Shown one piece after another: positions 15,609-24,736 of a stretch of 64,000 nt of DNA (within the stretch, counting starts at the first letter, position 1; every line of letters starts with the position of its first letter). The notes beneath the pieces are model-generated. The model made no database searches, was not told the DNA's origin, and was given only the letters and a program-made list of their open reading frames with translations. The stretch is taken from positions 186,001 to 250,000 of the forward strand of contig CACFAT010000001.1 of assembly GCA_902564385.1 (NCBI GenBank), given 5' to 3'. The position numbers and the translations under genes are program-made. The stretch comes from an uncultured Pelagibacteraceae bacterium (GTDB taxonomy: Bacteria > Pseudomonadota > Alphaproteobacteria > Pelagibacterales > Pelagibacteraceae).

Positions 15609-15950
15609 TTACTTATTTTTAATTACTTCATCGTTTTTTTTGAAGTAATCAGTTTCTAAATCTAATTTTTTCATTTTTACAGTTAAGTATCTTAATAAAT
15701 TTTTGTCTAATTTTTCATTTTTCTCTAGCTCTTTGATTGCTTTACTTTTTGCTTTTATTTTAAAGTGAAGGTAGTTACCTTTTCTATTTTTTTTTATTAA
15801 GTAAGATAGATTCATTAGCCCCCAACTTTCAAATTTTAATATGTTTCCATCGTTATTTTCTATAATTTTTGTATATTTTTCTTGAAGTTGTTTAATTTGA
15901 CTTTGAGAAACGTCTTGTCTGGCTATTAGTGTATGCTCATAAAAGTTCAT
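15609..15950 (-). CDS. rpsF: 30S ribosomal protein bS6
   Basis: bS6 is the first gene of the ribosomal and replication run on the minus strand. The 113-residue protein begins MNFYEHTLIARQDVSQSQIK and contains the family's core NLSYLIKKNRKGNYLHFKIKA (around residues 46-68) and LLRYLTVKMKK near residue 88. It lacks the long acidic tail seen in some bacteria. Fewer than 90 bp separate it from the divergent fabD. The leader is too short to hold a well-formed S6:S18 autoregulatory RNA, and I could not see one. Confidence 0.96.
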   Translation of the reverse strand: MNFYEHTLIARQDVSQSQIKQLQEKYTKIIENNDGNILKFESWGLMNLSYLIKKNRKGNYLHFKIKAKSKAIKELEKNEKLDKNLLRYLTVKMKKLDLETDYFKKNDEVIKNK

Positions 15951-15980
15951 AATATTATCTAGAAAAATTGAGGATATACT

Positions 15981-15986
15981 ATTATA
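15981..15986 (-). promoter_or_regulatory. Candidate -10 element of the rpsF operon
   Basis: TATAAT on the minus strand lies 31 bp before the rpsF ATG, in the 85-bp divergent gap with fabD. The -35 region is poor (TTTTGT at 16-bp spacing). Position and consensus make it the best candidate for the promoter of the long rpsF-to-gshB run. Confidence 0.35.
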
Positions 15987-16035
15987 AATTTTTAATTACA
16001 ATACAAAAAATACACTAAATTTATTAATATTTTTT

Positions 16036-16965
16036 ATGTTTTCACTAATATTTCCAGGCCAAGGCTCACAAATTGTCGGGATGGCTAAAGAGTTCTATGA
16101 AAATTTTACTTACGTCAAGGAATATTTCAAAAGCGCAGATGAAATATTAAATAAAAAATTAACTGATATAATTTTTGATGGCCCAAAAGAAGATTTAGAT
16201 CAAACAGAGAATACTCAGCCTGCAATTTTTTTAGTTAGTTACTCTATTTTTAAAATAATTGAAAAAGAAACTGAATTTAAATTAAATAATGCAAGTTTCT
16301 TTGCTGGACATTCACTAGGAGAATATTCTGCACTTTGTTGCGCAGGATCAATTAATTTTGATGAAACAATTAAATTATTAAAATTAAGAGGTTTATCAAT
16401 GCAGAGTGCAATACCTAAAGGTCAAGGTGGAATGATAGCTATACTTGGTATAAAAATTGAAGATCTAAATAACATTTTAAATGAAAATTTAGATAATTTT
16501 AAGTGTTATATAGCCAATGATAATTCTGTAGGACAAATAGTAGTAAGTGGTTTAATTAATTCTATAAAGTTACTTTCAGAAGAACTGAAAAAGAAAAATA
16601 TCAAATTTATTAATTTACCTGTAAGTGCTCCTTTTCATTGTCCATTGATGAGCAAATCAACAATAGAAATGCGAGAAGAAATATTAAATACTCAATTTAA
16701 AAACCCAAGAGTAAGCATAGTTTCAAATGTTACAGCGAAACCTGTAAATAATGGTGAGGAAATTAAAAAATTACTTATTGAGCAAATAGAAAAACCTGTT
16801 AGATGGAGAGAGAGTGTCATCAATATGATTGGTTTAGACACAGATAGATTTATTGAAATTGGACCAGGGAAAGTATTATCTGGATTAATAAAAAGAATTG
16901 ATAGAAATATAAAATTAAATCAGGTAAATAATTTAATTGATGTAAAAAACTTGATAAATGATTGA
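16036..16965 (+). CDS. fabD: Malonyl-CoA:ACP transacylase
   Basis: FabD moves malonyl groups from CoA to acyl carrier protein to feed fatty-acid elongation. The 309-residue protein has FPGQGSQIVGM at residue 6, the nucleophile serine in AGHSLGEYSAL near residue 95, the malonate-binding arginine in LKLRGLSMQ near residue 120, the catalytic histidine in SAPFHCPLM near residue 200, and the C-terminal EIGPGKVLSGLIKR. It starts the plus-strand run fabD-fabG-acpP-gmk and overlaps fabG by 8 bp. Confidence 0.96.
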   Translation: MFSLIFPGQGSQIVGMAKEFYENFTYVKEYFKSADEILNKKLTDIIFDGPKEDLDQTENTQPAIFLVSYSIFKIIEKETEFKLNNASFFAGHSLGEYSALCCAGSINFDETIKLLKLRGLSMQSAIPKGQGGMIAILGIKIEDLNNILNENLDNFKCYIANDNSVGQIVVSGLINSIKLLSEELKKKNIKFINLPVSAPFHCPLMSKSTIEMREEILNTQFKNPRVSIVSNVTAKPVNNGEEIKKLLIEQIEKPVRWRESVINMIGLDTDRFIEIGPGKVLSGLIKRIDRNIKLNQVNNLIDVKNLIND

Positions 16966-17698
16966 TTTAAAAAATTTAAATATAATTTTAACTGGTGCCA
17001 CTGGTATAATTGGTAATTCAATTCTTGAAAAACTACATAAGGCTAATGCTAATATAATTGCTACTGGAACTAATCAAGATAAATTAGATAGTATTAATTT
17101 AAAATATAAGAATAATGTTAAAACAAAAAAATTTGATATTTCTAATCACTCATTAATTGAAAAATTCATAGATGAATGTAGCGACGATTTTAATAGTAAA
17201 ATTGATATATTAATAAATAATGCAGGTATAACATTTGATAACCTAACAATAAGAATGAAGGATCATGAATGGAATAAAGTTATAGATTTAAATTTAACCT
17301 CAACTTTCTTACTTACAAAAAATACAATAAAAAAAATGCTAAAAAATAAAAATGGAAAAATTATAAATATTACATCTATAGTAGGTCATACAGGTAATAT
17401 TGGTCAAGCAAACTATGCAGCTTCAAAATCAGGATTAATAGGAATGTCAAAAAGTCTAGCCTTAGAATATGGAAAAAAAAATATTAAAGTTAATTGTATT
17501 TCCCCGGGCTTTATTAAATCAGAAATGACTAGTAAAATTAACGAAACTTTTAAAAAAAATTTAGAAGAAAAAATATCTTTAGCAAGACTTGGAGAGCCCG
17601 AGGATGTTGCCAATGCTGTCATTTTTTTATCATCAGGCTTATCTGACTACATTTCTGGAGAAACAATTCATGTTAATGGAGGCATGTATTTTAGTTGA
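16958..17698 (+). CDS. fabG: 3-oxoacyl-[ACP] reductase
   Basis: FabG is the NADPH-dependent ketoreductase of fatty-acid elongation. The 246-residue SDR has the Rossmann glycine motif TGATGIIG (residues 13-20), NNAG (INNAGITFDN near residue 87), the catalytic Ser in NITSIVGHTGN near 140, and YAASK near 153-157, followed by the typical CISPGFIKSEMT and the end INVNGGMYF-like HVNGGMYFS. It overlaps fabD by 8 bp and is 46 bp upstream of acpP, the usual arrangement. Confidence 0.96.
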   Translation: MIDLKNLNIILTGATGIIGNSILEKLHKANANIIATGTNQDKLDSINLKYKNNVKTKKFDISNHSLIEKFIDECSDDFNSKIDILINNAGITFDNLTIRMKDHEWNKVIDLNLTSTFLLTKNTIKKMLKNKNGKIINITSIVGHTGNIGQANYAASKSGLIGMSKSLALEYGKKNIKVNCISPGFIKSEMTSKINETFKKNLEEKISLARLGEPEDVANAVIFLSSGLSDYISGETIHVNGGMYFS

Positions 17699-17744
17699 CA
17701 AAATAATATAAATATCTATTAAGAATTTAATTAATAAGGAAAAA

Positions 17745-17984
17745 ATGTCTGAAGATATTTCAAGCAAAGTAAAAAAAATAGTTGCAGATCACTTAGGTAT
17801 TGACGAAGCAAAAGTAACAGAAGAGTCTAGTTTTATAGATGATCTTGGTGCCGATAGTTTAGATACCGTTGAGTTAGTCATGGCTTTCGAAGAGGAATTT
17901 GGATCAGAAATCTCCGATAGTGACGCTGAAAAAATTCTAACTGTAGGTGATGCTGTTAAGTTTATTGAAAATAAAGCAAACTAA
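17745..17984 (+). CDS. acpP: Acyl carrier protein
   Basis: ACP carries growing acyl chains on a phosphopantetheine arm. The 79-residue acidic protein has the attachment serine in [19 protein letters not shown] (near residue 37) and the standard four-helix layout. Its upstream spacer has an A-rich leader with AAGGAAAAA just before the ATG, a reasonable Shine-Dalgarno. The next gene is gmk after 12 bp; the fabF and mltG genes commonly found at this place in alphaproteobacteria are not in the window. Confidence 0.97.
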   Translation: MSEDISSKVKKIVADHLGIDEAKVTEESSFIDDLGADSLDTVELVMAFEEEFGSEISDSDAEKILTVGDAVKFIENKAN

Positions 17985-17996
17985 GTTTTAATTTAA

Positions 17997-18620
17997 ATGT
18001 CCAGTTCCAACAAAGGAAGGATGTTTATACTTTCTTCACCCTCTGGTGCTGGGAAGACAACCCTTGTTAAAAAAATTGCTAGAAATAAAAAATTTTTAGT
18101 ATCTATATCTCACACAACTAGGCTCCCAAGACAAAACGAAAAACATGGTAAAGATTATTATTTTATTACAAAAAATAAATTTAAAAAACTTATAAAAAAA
18201 GGTGAATTCTTAGAACATGCTAAAGTATTTGATAATTATTACGGATCCTCAAAATATTTAGTAACAAAAGAACTAAAAAAAGGAAAAAGTATTATATTTG
18301 ATATTGATTGGCAAGGAACAAGACAAATAAGGAATAAAAAGTTGGATTATAAATTATTAACAATTTTTATATTACCACCCTCAAAGAAGGAATTATTAGA
18401 AAGGCTTGTTAAAAGGGAAAAAAAAAATATGAAGACTGTAAAAAAAAGAATGAAAGGTTTCAAAAAAGATTTATCAAAATGGAAAGAATATGATTATGTT
18501 GTAATTAATGACGACTTAAAAGAGTGTTATAAAGATATTATATCCTTTATATTAAATCCAACTAAAAATGTTTTTAATAAAAAATATATTGCACAGCACG
18601 TAAAAAAATTACTTGTTTAA
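17997..18620 (+). CDS. gmk: Guanylate kinase
   Basis: Gmk phosphorylates GMP to GDP. The 207-residue protein has the P-loop LSSPSGAGKTTLVKK (residues 12-26), the GMP-binding block SHTTRLPRQNEKHGKDYYFI near residue 38-57, GEFLEHAKVFDNYYG near 70, FDIDWQGTRQI near 100, and the lid arginines RMKGFKKD near 150. The C-terminus is Lys-rich. Its stop overlaps convergent rsmA by 12 bp, with no room for a terminator. Confidence 0.96.
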   Translation: MSSSNKGRMFILSSPSGAGKTTLVKKIARNKKFLVSISHTTRLPRQNEKHGKDYYFITKNKFKKLIKKGEFLEHAKVFDNYYGSSKYLVTKELKKGKSIIFDIDWQGTRQIRNKKLDYKLLTIFILPPSKKELLERLVKREKKNMKTVKKRMKGFKKDLSKWKEYDYVVINDDLKECYKDIISFILNPTKNVFNKKYIAQHVKKLLV

Positions 18621-19394
18621 GTTCTCATAAATTTTACATATTTCTAAATATGTTTTTTTCGATAAATTTTGAGGTCTTAAGTTTAAATCAATATTCATTT
18701 TATTTGCAATTTCATCAAAATTATTAAAAAGCTGTTTCATTGGTTTTCTTATCATTTTTCTTCTTTGATGAAAAAATATATTCGTAATATGTTCGAGATT
18801 TTCAGGGTTTTTTATGTACTCAAAATCTAATTTAGGCGTGAGTGACAATAATGTGCTCCATACTTTTGGAACTGGATTAAAATATTTAGGATCAATATCA
18901 ATAACTTTTCTTACATTCAATTTCCAGGAAGTGATTATAGATAATCTTCCATAATTTTTTGAATTTTCATGAGCCAAAATCCTATCTCCCACTTCCTTTT
19001 GAAAAATAAAAACAAACTTTTGAAATTTGTCACACATATTTTTTATTTTAATAAATGAAGTTAAAATTTGGGTAGAAACATTGTATGGCAAGTTTCCAAA
19101 TACTTTAATAGGTTTATCAAATTCAAAATCATTATAACAATTGAGAATATCATTATTTATAACCTTTATTTTTTCTCCAAATTTTTTTTTAAGAAAAAAA
19201 GATAAATCTTTATCTTTTTCAACAACTATTAAAACTTTTGGTTTTTTCTCTAATATTTTTTTTGTTAAATTTCCCGTTCCCGGTCCGATTTCTAAAATAA
19301 TATCATTAATTTCAATATTTCCAGTTTCAACTATTTTTGTAAGTATACTATCATCATTTAAAAAATTTTGACCTAAGCTTTTTTTAGGTTTCAT
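18609..19394 (-). CDS. rsmA: 16S rRNA (adenine1518/1519-N6)-dimethyltransferase
   Basis: RsmA (KsgA) dimethylates two adenines at the 3' end of 16S rRNA during 30S maturation. The 261-residue sequence opens with KKSLGQNFLNDDSIL, then the SAM motif ILEIGPGTGNLTKKIL (near residue 35), the catalytic NLPYNVSTQIL near residue 100, FQKEVGDRI near 130, and a C-terminal small helical domain with FFHQRRKMIRKP. It is the last gene of the lptF-lptG-lptD-surA-pdxA-rsmA run and overlaps pdxA by 4 bp. Confidence 0.95.
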   Translation of the reverse strand: MKPKKSLGQNFLNDDSILTKIVETGNIEINDIILEIGPGTGNLTKKILEKKPKVLIVVEKDKDLSFFLKKKFGEKIKVINNDILNCYNDFEFDKPIKVFGNLPYNVSTQILTSFIKIKNMCDKFQKFVFIFQKEVGDRILAHENSKNYGRLSIITSWKLNVRKVIDIDPKYFNPVPKVWSTLLSLTPKLDFEYIKNPENLEHITNIFFHQRRKMIRKPMKQLFNNFDEIANKMNIDLNLRPQNLSKKTYLEICKIYENLNK

Positions 19395-20359
19395 TTTAAT
19401 TTAGCATCTTCTGCAAATTTCATTGCATAAAAAAAAGAAGATGGATCAGAAAGGTTTTTTCCTTGCATTGATGAGTTCGGACCATGATCTGGTGAAATTC
19501 GTATAAATGGAAGGCCAATAGTAATATTTATTGCTTCAAATTTAAAAAGAGTTTTGATGGGAGTTAATACTTGATCATGATACATGCCAATAACAACATC
19601 GTATTTTTTAATATTTTTTTCTAAAAAAAATGTATCTGCAGGAAATACACCATCTAGTTTTAATCCCTTTTTCTTTAATAATTTAATTGATGGAACAATG
19701 ATTTTGTCTTCCTCACTAAATTGATCAACAGTTTCACAGTGAGGATTTAAGCCCAAGATTGCAAATCTAGCTCTTTTTCTTAAAACCTTGGAATAAAAAT
19801 TATCTAACTTTATTAAATTATTAATAATCTTTTTTTTAGAAATTTTTTTCGACACATATTTTAATGGTATATGCGTTGTTAAGGGCGAAACAGATAATTT
19901 ATTATTATAAATCAGCATTGTTTCGTTTTTAGATTTTGTTTTTTTAGAGAGATACTCTGTAATACCAAGATATTTTTTCTTTAAAAAAGTTTTTTTAGAT
20001 ATCGGTCCATTAATTAAAATACATTTATTTTTATTATTTTTAATCAATTTAAGTGATAGATCGAAGCATTTTTCTATGTAATTTGAAGATTGATCAGTAA
20101 TCTTTGAGAAAACTTTTTTATAAGTAAAATTAATATTTATTATATTAACCGAATTAGCTTTAGCATTTTTTAAATCTTTTATTACATTAAAACTGATATT
20201 GTACTTTAATTTATTTATCTGTTTTTTTAATATACTTATATTCCCTATTAGAACAACATATTTTTTAAATTTTTTTTTCTTATAAAAATATTTTGCTATA
20301 ATTTCTGAAAATATACTATATGGCTCTCCTAAAACTATAATTATATAATTAGAATTCAT
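19391..20359 (-). CDS. pdxA: 4-hydroxythreonine-4-phosphate dehydrogenase
   Basis: PdxA oxidises 4-phosphohydroxy-L-threonine in the DXP-dependent route to pyridoxal phosphate. The 322-residue protein contains the metal/substrate residues LTTHIPLKYV near 170, ILGLNPHCE near 205 and MYHDQVLTPIK near 265, and ends with GLPFIRISPDHGPN near 290 and the SSFFYAMKFA tail. The sequence is more Lys/Ile-rich than most PdxA proteins, as expected for this genome. It sits between surA and rsmA, the classic neighbourhood, overlapping both. Confidence 0.92.
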   Translation of the reverse strand: MNSNYIIIVLGEPYSIFSEIIAKYFYKKKKFKKYVVLIGNISILKKQINKLKYNISFNVIKDLKNAKANSVNIININFTYKKVFSKITDQSSNYIEKCFDLSLKLIKNNKNKCILINGPISKKTFLKKKYLGITEYLSKKTKSKNETMLIYNNKLSVSPLTTHIPLKYVSKKISKKKIINNLIKLDNFYSKVLRKRARFAILGLNPHCETVDQFSEEDKIIVPSIKLLKKKGLKLDGVFPADTFFLEKNIKKYDVVIGMYHDQVLTPIKTLFKFEAINITIGLPFIRISPDHGPNSSMQGKNLSDPSSFFYAMKFAEDAKLK

Positions 20360-21275
20360 TTATAATAATATTTTGTTTTAATTTTTTATAATGCAAAAGT
20401 GAAAATTGATTTAATTGTTTACTTCTTTCAAAATTAATTAGATTTTTTAATTCTTTTTCTGCATTTATAACTTGTTTAATTTGTCTTTTGTCATTTACTT
20501 TCAGTAATAAATATCCGTTAGGATGTTTGATAACTTCTGTGATGCCACCAATTAAAATATTACTTAATTCTTTTGACAGCTTCTCTGACAACAATGTTTC
20601 TTTAACCCAGCCTATTTCCCCCCCAATTTGAGATGTATTAGAAATACTAAATTTACTTGCTGCAGCTTTAAAAGAATTATTTTTAATGTAATTTATTATA
20701 ATTTTTTTTTTATTTGATAAATTTTCTTTTTCGTTAATTTCAAATATTAATTCAGAAATGTTGTATTCATATTTTTTGTTATTTTCTAATTTATTTGAAA
20801 GCTGATTTTTTAACTTTTTTTTATCAATTCTAACTAATGAATTGTATTTTTTGAATATAAAATCATTCCACAGACCTTCAAATTTTATTTTTTCAAGGAC
20901 TTTTTCATAATTTATATTATTTTCTTTAGCAAGTAACTTAAATTCATTTTCGTTATCAACATTTTTAAAATTAAATAAGTTTTTTTTTATTTCATCCATA
21001 AATTCTGTATCTTCAAAATTTTTAAAAATTCTGTTTATTTCTCTTTTTTTTATTATTTCTCTTATCAATGAGTTTTCTGATATTTTTAAAATTTCATCCT
21101 CAGGTAAGTTTTTTAAACTGGGTCTTAAAAAGATTAAATAATCTTTTTCATTTAAAATATCTATATTTGTTATAATTTCAGTGCCAATTTTATATTTGAT
21201 TTTAATATTTGCTTCTGCGATGAATGAATTTAGAACAAAAAAAATTGATATAACAACAATTTTAATTAATAACAT
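20349..21275 (-). CDS. surA: Periplasmic chaperone / peptidyl-prolyl isomerase, SurA-like
   Basis: SurA escorts outer-membrane beta-barrel proteins, including LptD, through the periplasm. The 308-residue protein has a signal peptide (ISIFFVLNSFIAEA, residues 8-22), a SurA N-domain with KIGTEIITNIDILNEKDY, and a single parvulin domain around residues 165-275 (YNISELIFEI, AAASKFSISNTSQIGGEIGWV, NGYLLLKVNDKR). E. coli SurA has two parvulin domains, and this one has one, common in alphaproteobacteria. It overlaps lptD by 14 bp and pdxA by 11 bp. Confidence 0.85.
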   Translation of the reverse strand: MLLIKIVVISIFFVLNSFIAEANIKIKYKIGTEIITNIDILNEKDYLIFLRPSLKNLPEDEILKISENSLIREIIKKREINRIFKNFEDTEFMDEIKKNLFNFKNVDNENEFKLLAKENNINYEKVLEKIKFEGLWNDFIFKKYNSLVRIDKKKLKNQLSNKLENNKKYEYNISELIFEINEKENLSNKKKIIINYIKNNSFKAAASKFSISNTSQIGGEIGWVKETLLSEKLSKELSNILIGGITEVIKHPNGYLLLKVNDKRQIKQVINAEKELKNLINFERSKQLNQFSLLHYKKLKQNIIINEF

Positions 21276-23664
21276 TTGAAGATCTATTGATTACATTGCC
21301 TATATTTGGCACACCAAACTCAGTAAAAGGAATAATTTTTATCAAAAAGGATAATGTATTATCAGGTTCTAAATTTCCATCACTGTAAAAAGTTTTATTG
21401 TAGTTTAAATTTATCGATATACAGTCAGTTAAATATTCAAAAGCTAGATTGTAATATTCTGTAAAATCATCTTTTAAATCTTTTGCAGTAGTAAAAATTA
21501 AATTTCTGTTATTATCAATTTTGTATTTAGTCTTATTTCTTAATGTTTCTTCGTCACCAAAGTCGTTATTCTCAGTATAGTAGTTGAAATTTGTGAACAA
21601 ATTATTAATGCTTACATCTAAATCTAAGGAGTCCAAGTTAGAAAAATCTAAGTCTCTGTCATAAGAAAACGAATAGCCAAGTTTTAAATTTTTACCTATT
21701 TTATAATTTAAATCCCCAAATATATCAGATCTTGTTTGGTCTAATTTAGATTTTGATGGCATTTTAACATCTTTATGTGGCTTCAAAATATTTCCGACTC
21801 TAGCATTGAATACTTCGCCTATTTCATTATCAAATATTTCAAATTCCAATCCCAATGTCAGTGCTTCACCACCTTCATTTGATCCAATTCTATTTAAACT
21901 GAAAGCATTATTATAATCAATAACATTATCCTGCAATGACATATCCGTATTTCCATTAGGACTGTACCTAAAAGATGCTTTAGGTTTTAAATAATTATTA
22001 TAATTATCCATTTTTTTTATCAGAGGTAATGAAAGGTCTAATTTAACTGTTTCGAATAACGTATAATTAGCATTTTTTTGAAAGTTAGATGAATTATTTG
22101 AATAGCTATTTGTATTTTCCAATAATAAATCATAGTGAGTAACTACTCCTTTCGTTGAAACAAAGTCATTAGAATTAAAATGAAAAGTATTAGACAATAC
22201 AGCTTCGTGCAAGTTGGTATTATAATTTTTATTATAACCACTTGTAGAGAAAATGAAACTTCCATTGTAGTTGTCAGGTATCTCTATGTTTTTTACAAAA
22301 TCGTACTCAGGTAATATATATTGATATCTATCATTTTTATTTCTAGACAAGTCTTCATAAACCTTAAAGGATGTATTTAATTCTGCATCAGAAAATTCCT
22401 GATTTAAATCAATTCGTGATTTTAAAACATCGTCATTTGTGATTAATTTTGAAGAAGCTTTCAAATTATAATTTTTTAAATAGTCATCACCTCTAACGCT
22501 CTCAATATTTATCTCATAATTTCTTTGATCACTAAGTTTACCAATTTGATTATAGAAAAAATGTCCCTTAGTTCCCCCTTCACCAACAAGAAATCCAAAA
22601 TCACTTAAAGTGTAAGAATTTTTAAAAATTTGCCTATATTCATTTTGTAATAAAAAACTTTTATCTGCAAAATAAATTGGATTAAAAGTCAAATCTCTAT
22701 CAATACCAAGAACTTTAAAATAAGGAATTTTTATGGAGTTTCCATTAACTTCTGAGTTTGAGTAAGATGGTGTTAAAAATCCTGATTTTCTTTTTACTGA
22801 TGGATCTGGGTGATTAAAATAGGGTAAGAAAAAGACTTTATAATCAAAGATTTTTAGCCATGAATCTTTATATTCAAAAACTTTCTTTTTTTTATCATGC
22901 CTAAATTCTTTACTACTAAGTTCCCAACCTCTACACTTTTTATTATCTGTATTACATGTACTAAAGACAGCCTTATAGACTTTTAACTCATCATCATTTG
23001 AATATACACTTCGACCTTTCAACTCAGGATCATTATTTTTGTTTCCAAAATAAGATTTTTCATATTCAACTTTTAATTCTTTTCCAGCAATTTCATTTGT
23101 ATTTAAGTCAAGTATCAAATTTTCAAAAATATATTTGTTCTGATTATTGTCAATTATGATTGATTTTTCTGATTGGATTATGTTTTTAGATAGTCTAAAT
23201 TTGAATTTATCTTTTAAATTATAATAATTTTTATTTGAATCTTCAATATTTGCTTCATGTTCACCATAAATTTCTAAATTTTTTCTATTATAAAACACAT
23301 CATTTGTTTTAATTTTATACTGATCTTTATAATTTATAAAAGTATCTCCGCTGCTATAAATAATACTAGAATTTCTATCGTAATTTATTTTGTTACTTTC
23401 GATTATCATATTGTTTATCTGGTCGTAAAAATAAACTTCACCTATGAATATAATTATATTTTTTTTTTTGTAATATTTGACTTCATTAGATTTAATCTCT
23501 AATTTTTTTGAAGGAACTAAGGTTTTAGAATTATAAGCTAAAATTAAATTTCCATTATCCTTAATATCCATAGTAGATGCTTCAAAATCAATATCATCTG
23601 AATTAGATTTATTTATTGAAGCAAATATTAAAAAAATAATTGTAAATATAAATTTAATTTTCAT
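21262..23664 (-). CDS. lptD: LPS-assembly outer-membrane protein
   Basis: LptD forms, with LptE, the outer-membrane translocon that inserts lipopolysaccharide. The 800-residue protein has a signal peptide (IFLIFASINKSNSD), an N-terminal LptA-like jellyroll of repeated strands (residues 30-200), then the conserved FSTCNTDNKKCRGWELSS and YFLPYFNHPDPSVKRKSGFLTPSYSNS region (near 235-300), and a large C-terminal barrel rich in aromatic/Asn strands. Cysteines in the N-domain (CNTDNKKC) and one near the end (TDCISINLNY) could form the inter-domain disulfides known in E. coli LptD; pairing is inferred. It lies between lptG and surA. Confidence 0.92.
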   Translation of the reverse strand: MKIKFIFTIIFLIFASINKSNSDDIDFEASTMDIKDNGNLILAYNSKTLVPSKKLEIKSNEVKYYKKKNIIIFIGEVYFYDQINNMIIESNKINYDRNSSIIYSSGDTFINYKDQYKIKTNDVFYNRKNLEIYGEHEANIEDSNKNYYNLKDKFKFRLSKNIIQSEKSIIIDNNQNKYIFENLILDLNTNEIAGKELKVEYEKSYFGNKNNDPELKGRSVYSNDDELKVYKAVFSTCNTDNKKCRGWELSSKEFRHDKKKKVFEYKDSWLKIFDYKVFFLPYFNHPDPSVKRKSGFLTPSYSNSEVNGNSIKIPYFKVLGIDRDLTFNPIYFADKSFLLQNEYRQIFKNSYTLSDFGFLVGEGGTKGHFFYNQIGKLSDQRNYEINIESVRGDDYLKNYNLKASSKLITNDDVLKSRIDLNQEFSDAELNTSFKVYEDLSRNKNDRYQYILPEYDFVKNIEIPDNYNGSFIFSTSGYNKNYNTNLHEAVLSNTFHFNSNDFVSTKGVVTHYDLLLENTNSYSNNSSNFQKNANYTLFETVKLDLSLPLIKKMDNYNNYLKPKASFRYSPNGNTDMSLQDNVIDYNNAFSLNRIGSNEGGEALTLGLEFEIFDNEIGEVFNARVGNILKPHKDVKMPSKSKLDQTRSDIFGDLNYKIGKNLKLGYSFSYDRDLDFSNLDSLDLDVSINNLFTNFNYYTENNDFGDEETLRNKTKYKIDNNRNLIFTTAKDLKDDFTEYYNLAFEYLTDCISINLNYNKTFYSDGNLEPDNTLSFLIKIIPFTEFGVPNIGNVINRSSNVIN

Positions 23665-24736
23665 TTATTTTTATTATACCAATATTGCATATTAATAATA
23701 ATATTATAAGTGGCATCCAAACCGATAAATAAATTGGAAGAGCACCCTTATTTCCCAACACACCTGAAAAAAAGTTTAAATAGTAAACAACAACAGAAAC
23801 AAAAATACCAAATATGATTACAAAAAATTTTGATTTTATTTTTTTTAATTTATTAATTATTACAAAACCTAATATTGTCATTAATATAAAAAAAATTGGC
23901 ATACTATAAATTTTATTTAAATGTAGTTTTACTTCAGTATTAGAGTAACCAATTTTCTTATAGCTATTAGATAATTTATGTAACTCTAGAATATTTAATG
24001 AATTTAAATTAGAAAATAAATTTGAGATAATTTCTCCATTAAATGAGGAATTATAAACATAAGTTTTTAAATACTTAATATTGCTTTCATCATTAAGTAG
24101 AGAAACATTTGATAATTGCCAATTCTTTGAATTAATATTTGCTTTTTCTGCTATAATAGTCCTTTTATTCTCATAGTACTTGCTTGCTTCAGAAATTGTG
24201 ATCGCTCTTAATTCATTTTTATCAAATTTTTCAGCATGAATAATATATAAGTTATCCTCTATCTCTTCTTTAATCCATAAGCCATCATCATTTACAACCG
24301 CTAAATATTCATTTGTATTTGAGAATCTATTTTTGATGTCTAAATATTTACTTTTTAAATTTGATGAAAAATAATAGAAAAAAACTAATAAAAATAAGCC
24401 AAGAAGTGAAGTTATTATTGTTAATTGAAATATAATTTTAAGGTTGCTTATTCCATTAGAATTAAGTATCGCAAGTTCTTGTTTATCAATTAAATTAAGA
24501 TAAAAAATTTTTACAGTAATCAAAAATATAAATGGAAAAATTTCAAATATTAAAGATGGAGCATTGATAAAAGACAAATACAAAATATATTGAATTTCTG
24601 CACCATACTTTTCTGCAAATCTTATTTCTTCAAAAAAATTAATTATTATTACTATGCAAAAAAATATTAAGCTTGTTGCAAAAAAATTTCTTGAAAATAA
24701 TGAGTAAATATATCTTTGATACTTTTTAAAAATCAT
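23654..24736 (-). CDS. lptG: LPS export system permease LptG
   Basis: LptG is one of two inner-membrane permease subunits of the LptB2FG extractor that pulls LPS from the inner membrane. The 360-residue protein has six membrane helices, three at the N-terminus (residues 15-125) and three at the C-terminus (270-355), around a periplasmic jellyroll domain. This is the YjgP/YjgQ family layout. The segment ELAILNSNGISNLKI after helix 2 is the family's coupling-helix region contacting LptB. I assign it as LptG rather than LptF by gene order (second, next to lptD). It overlaps lptF by 4 bp and lptD by 11 bp. Confidence 0.88.
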   Translation of the reverse strand: MIFKKYQRYIYSLFSRNFFATSLIFFCIVIIINFFEEIRFAEKYGAEIQYILYLSFINAPSLIFEIFPFIFLITVKIFYLNLIDKQELAILNSNGISNLKIIFQLTIITSLLGLFLLVFFYYFSSNLKSKYLDIKNRFSNTNEYLAVVNDDGLWIKEEIEDNLYIIHAEKFDKNELRAITISEASKYYENKRTIIAEKANINSKNWQLSNVSLLNDESNIKYLKTYVYNSSFNGEIISNLFSNLNSLNILELHKLSNSYKKIGYSNTEVKLHLNKIYSMPIFFILMTILGFVIINKLKKIKSKFFVIIFGIFVSVVVYYLNFFSGVLGNKGALPIYLSVWMPLIILLLICNIGIIKINEN

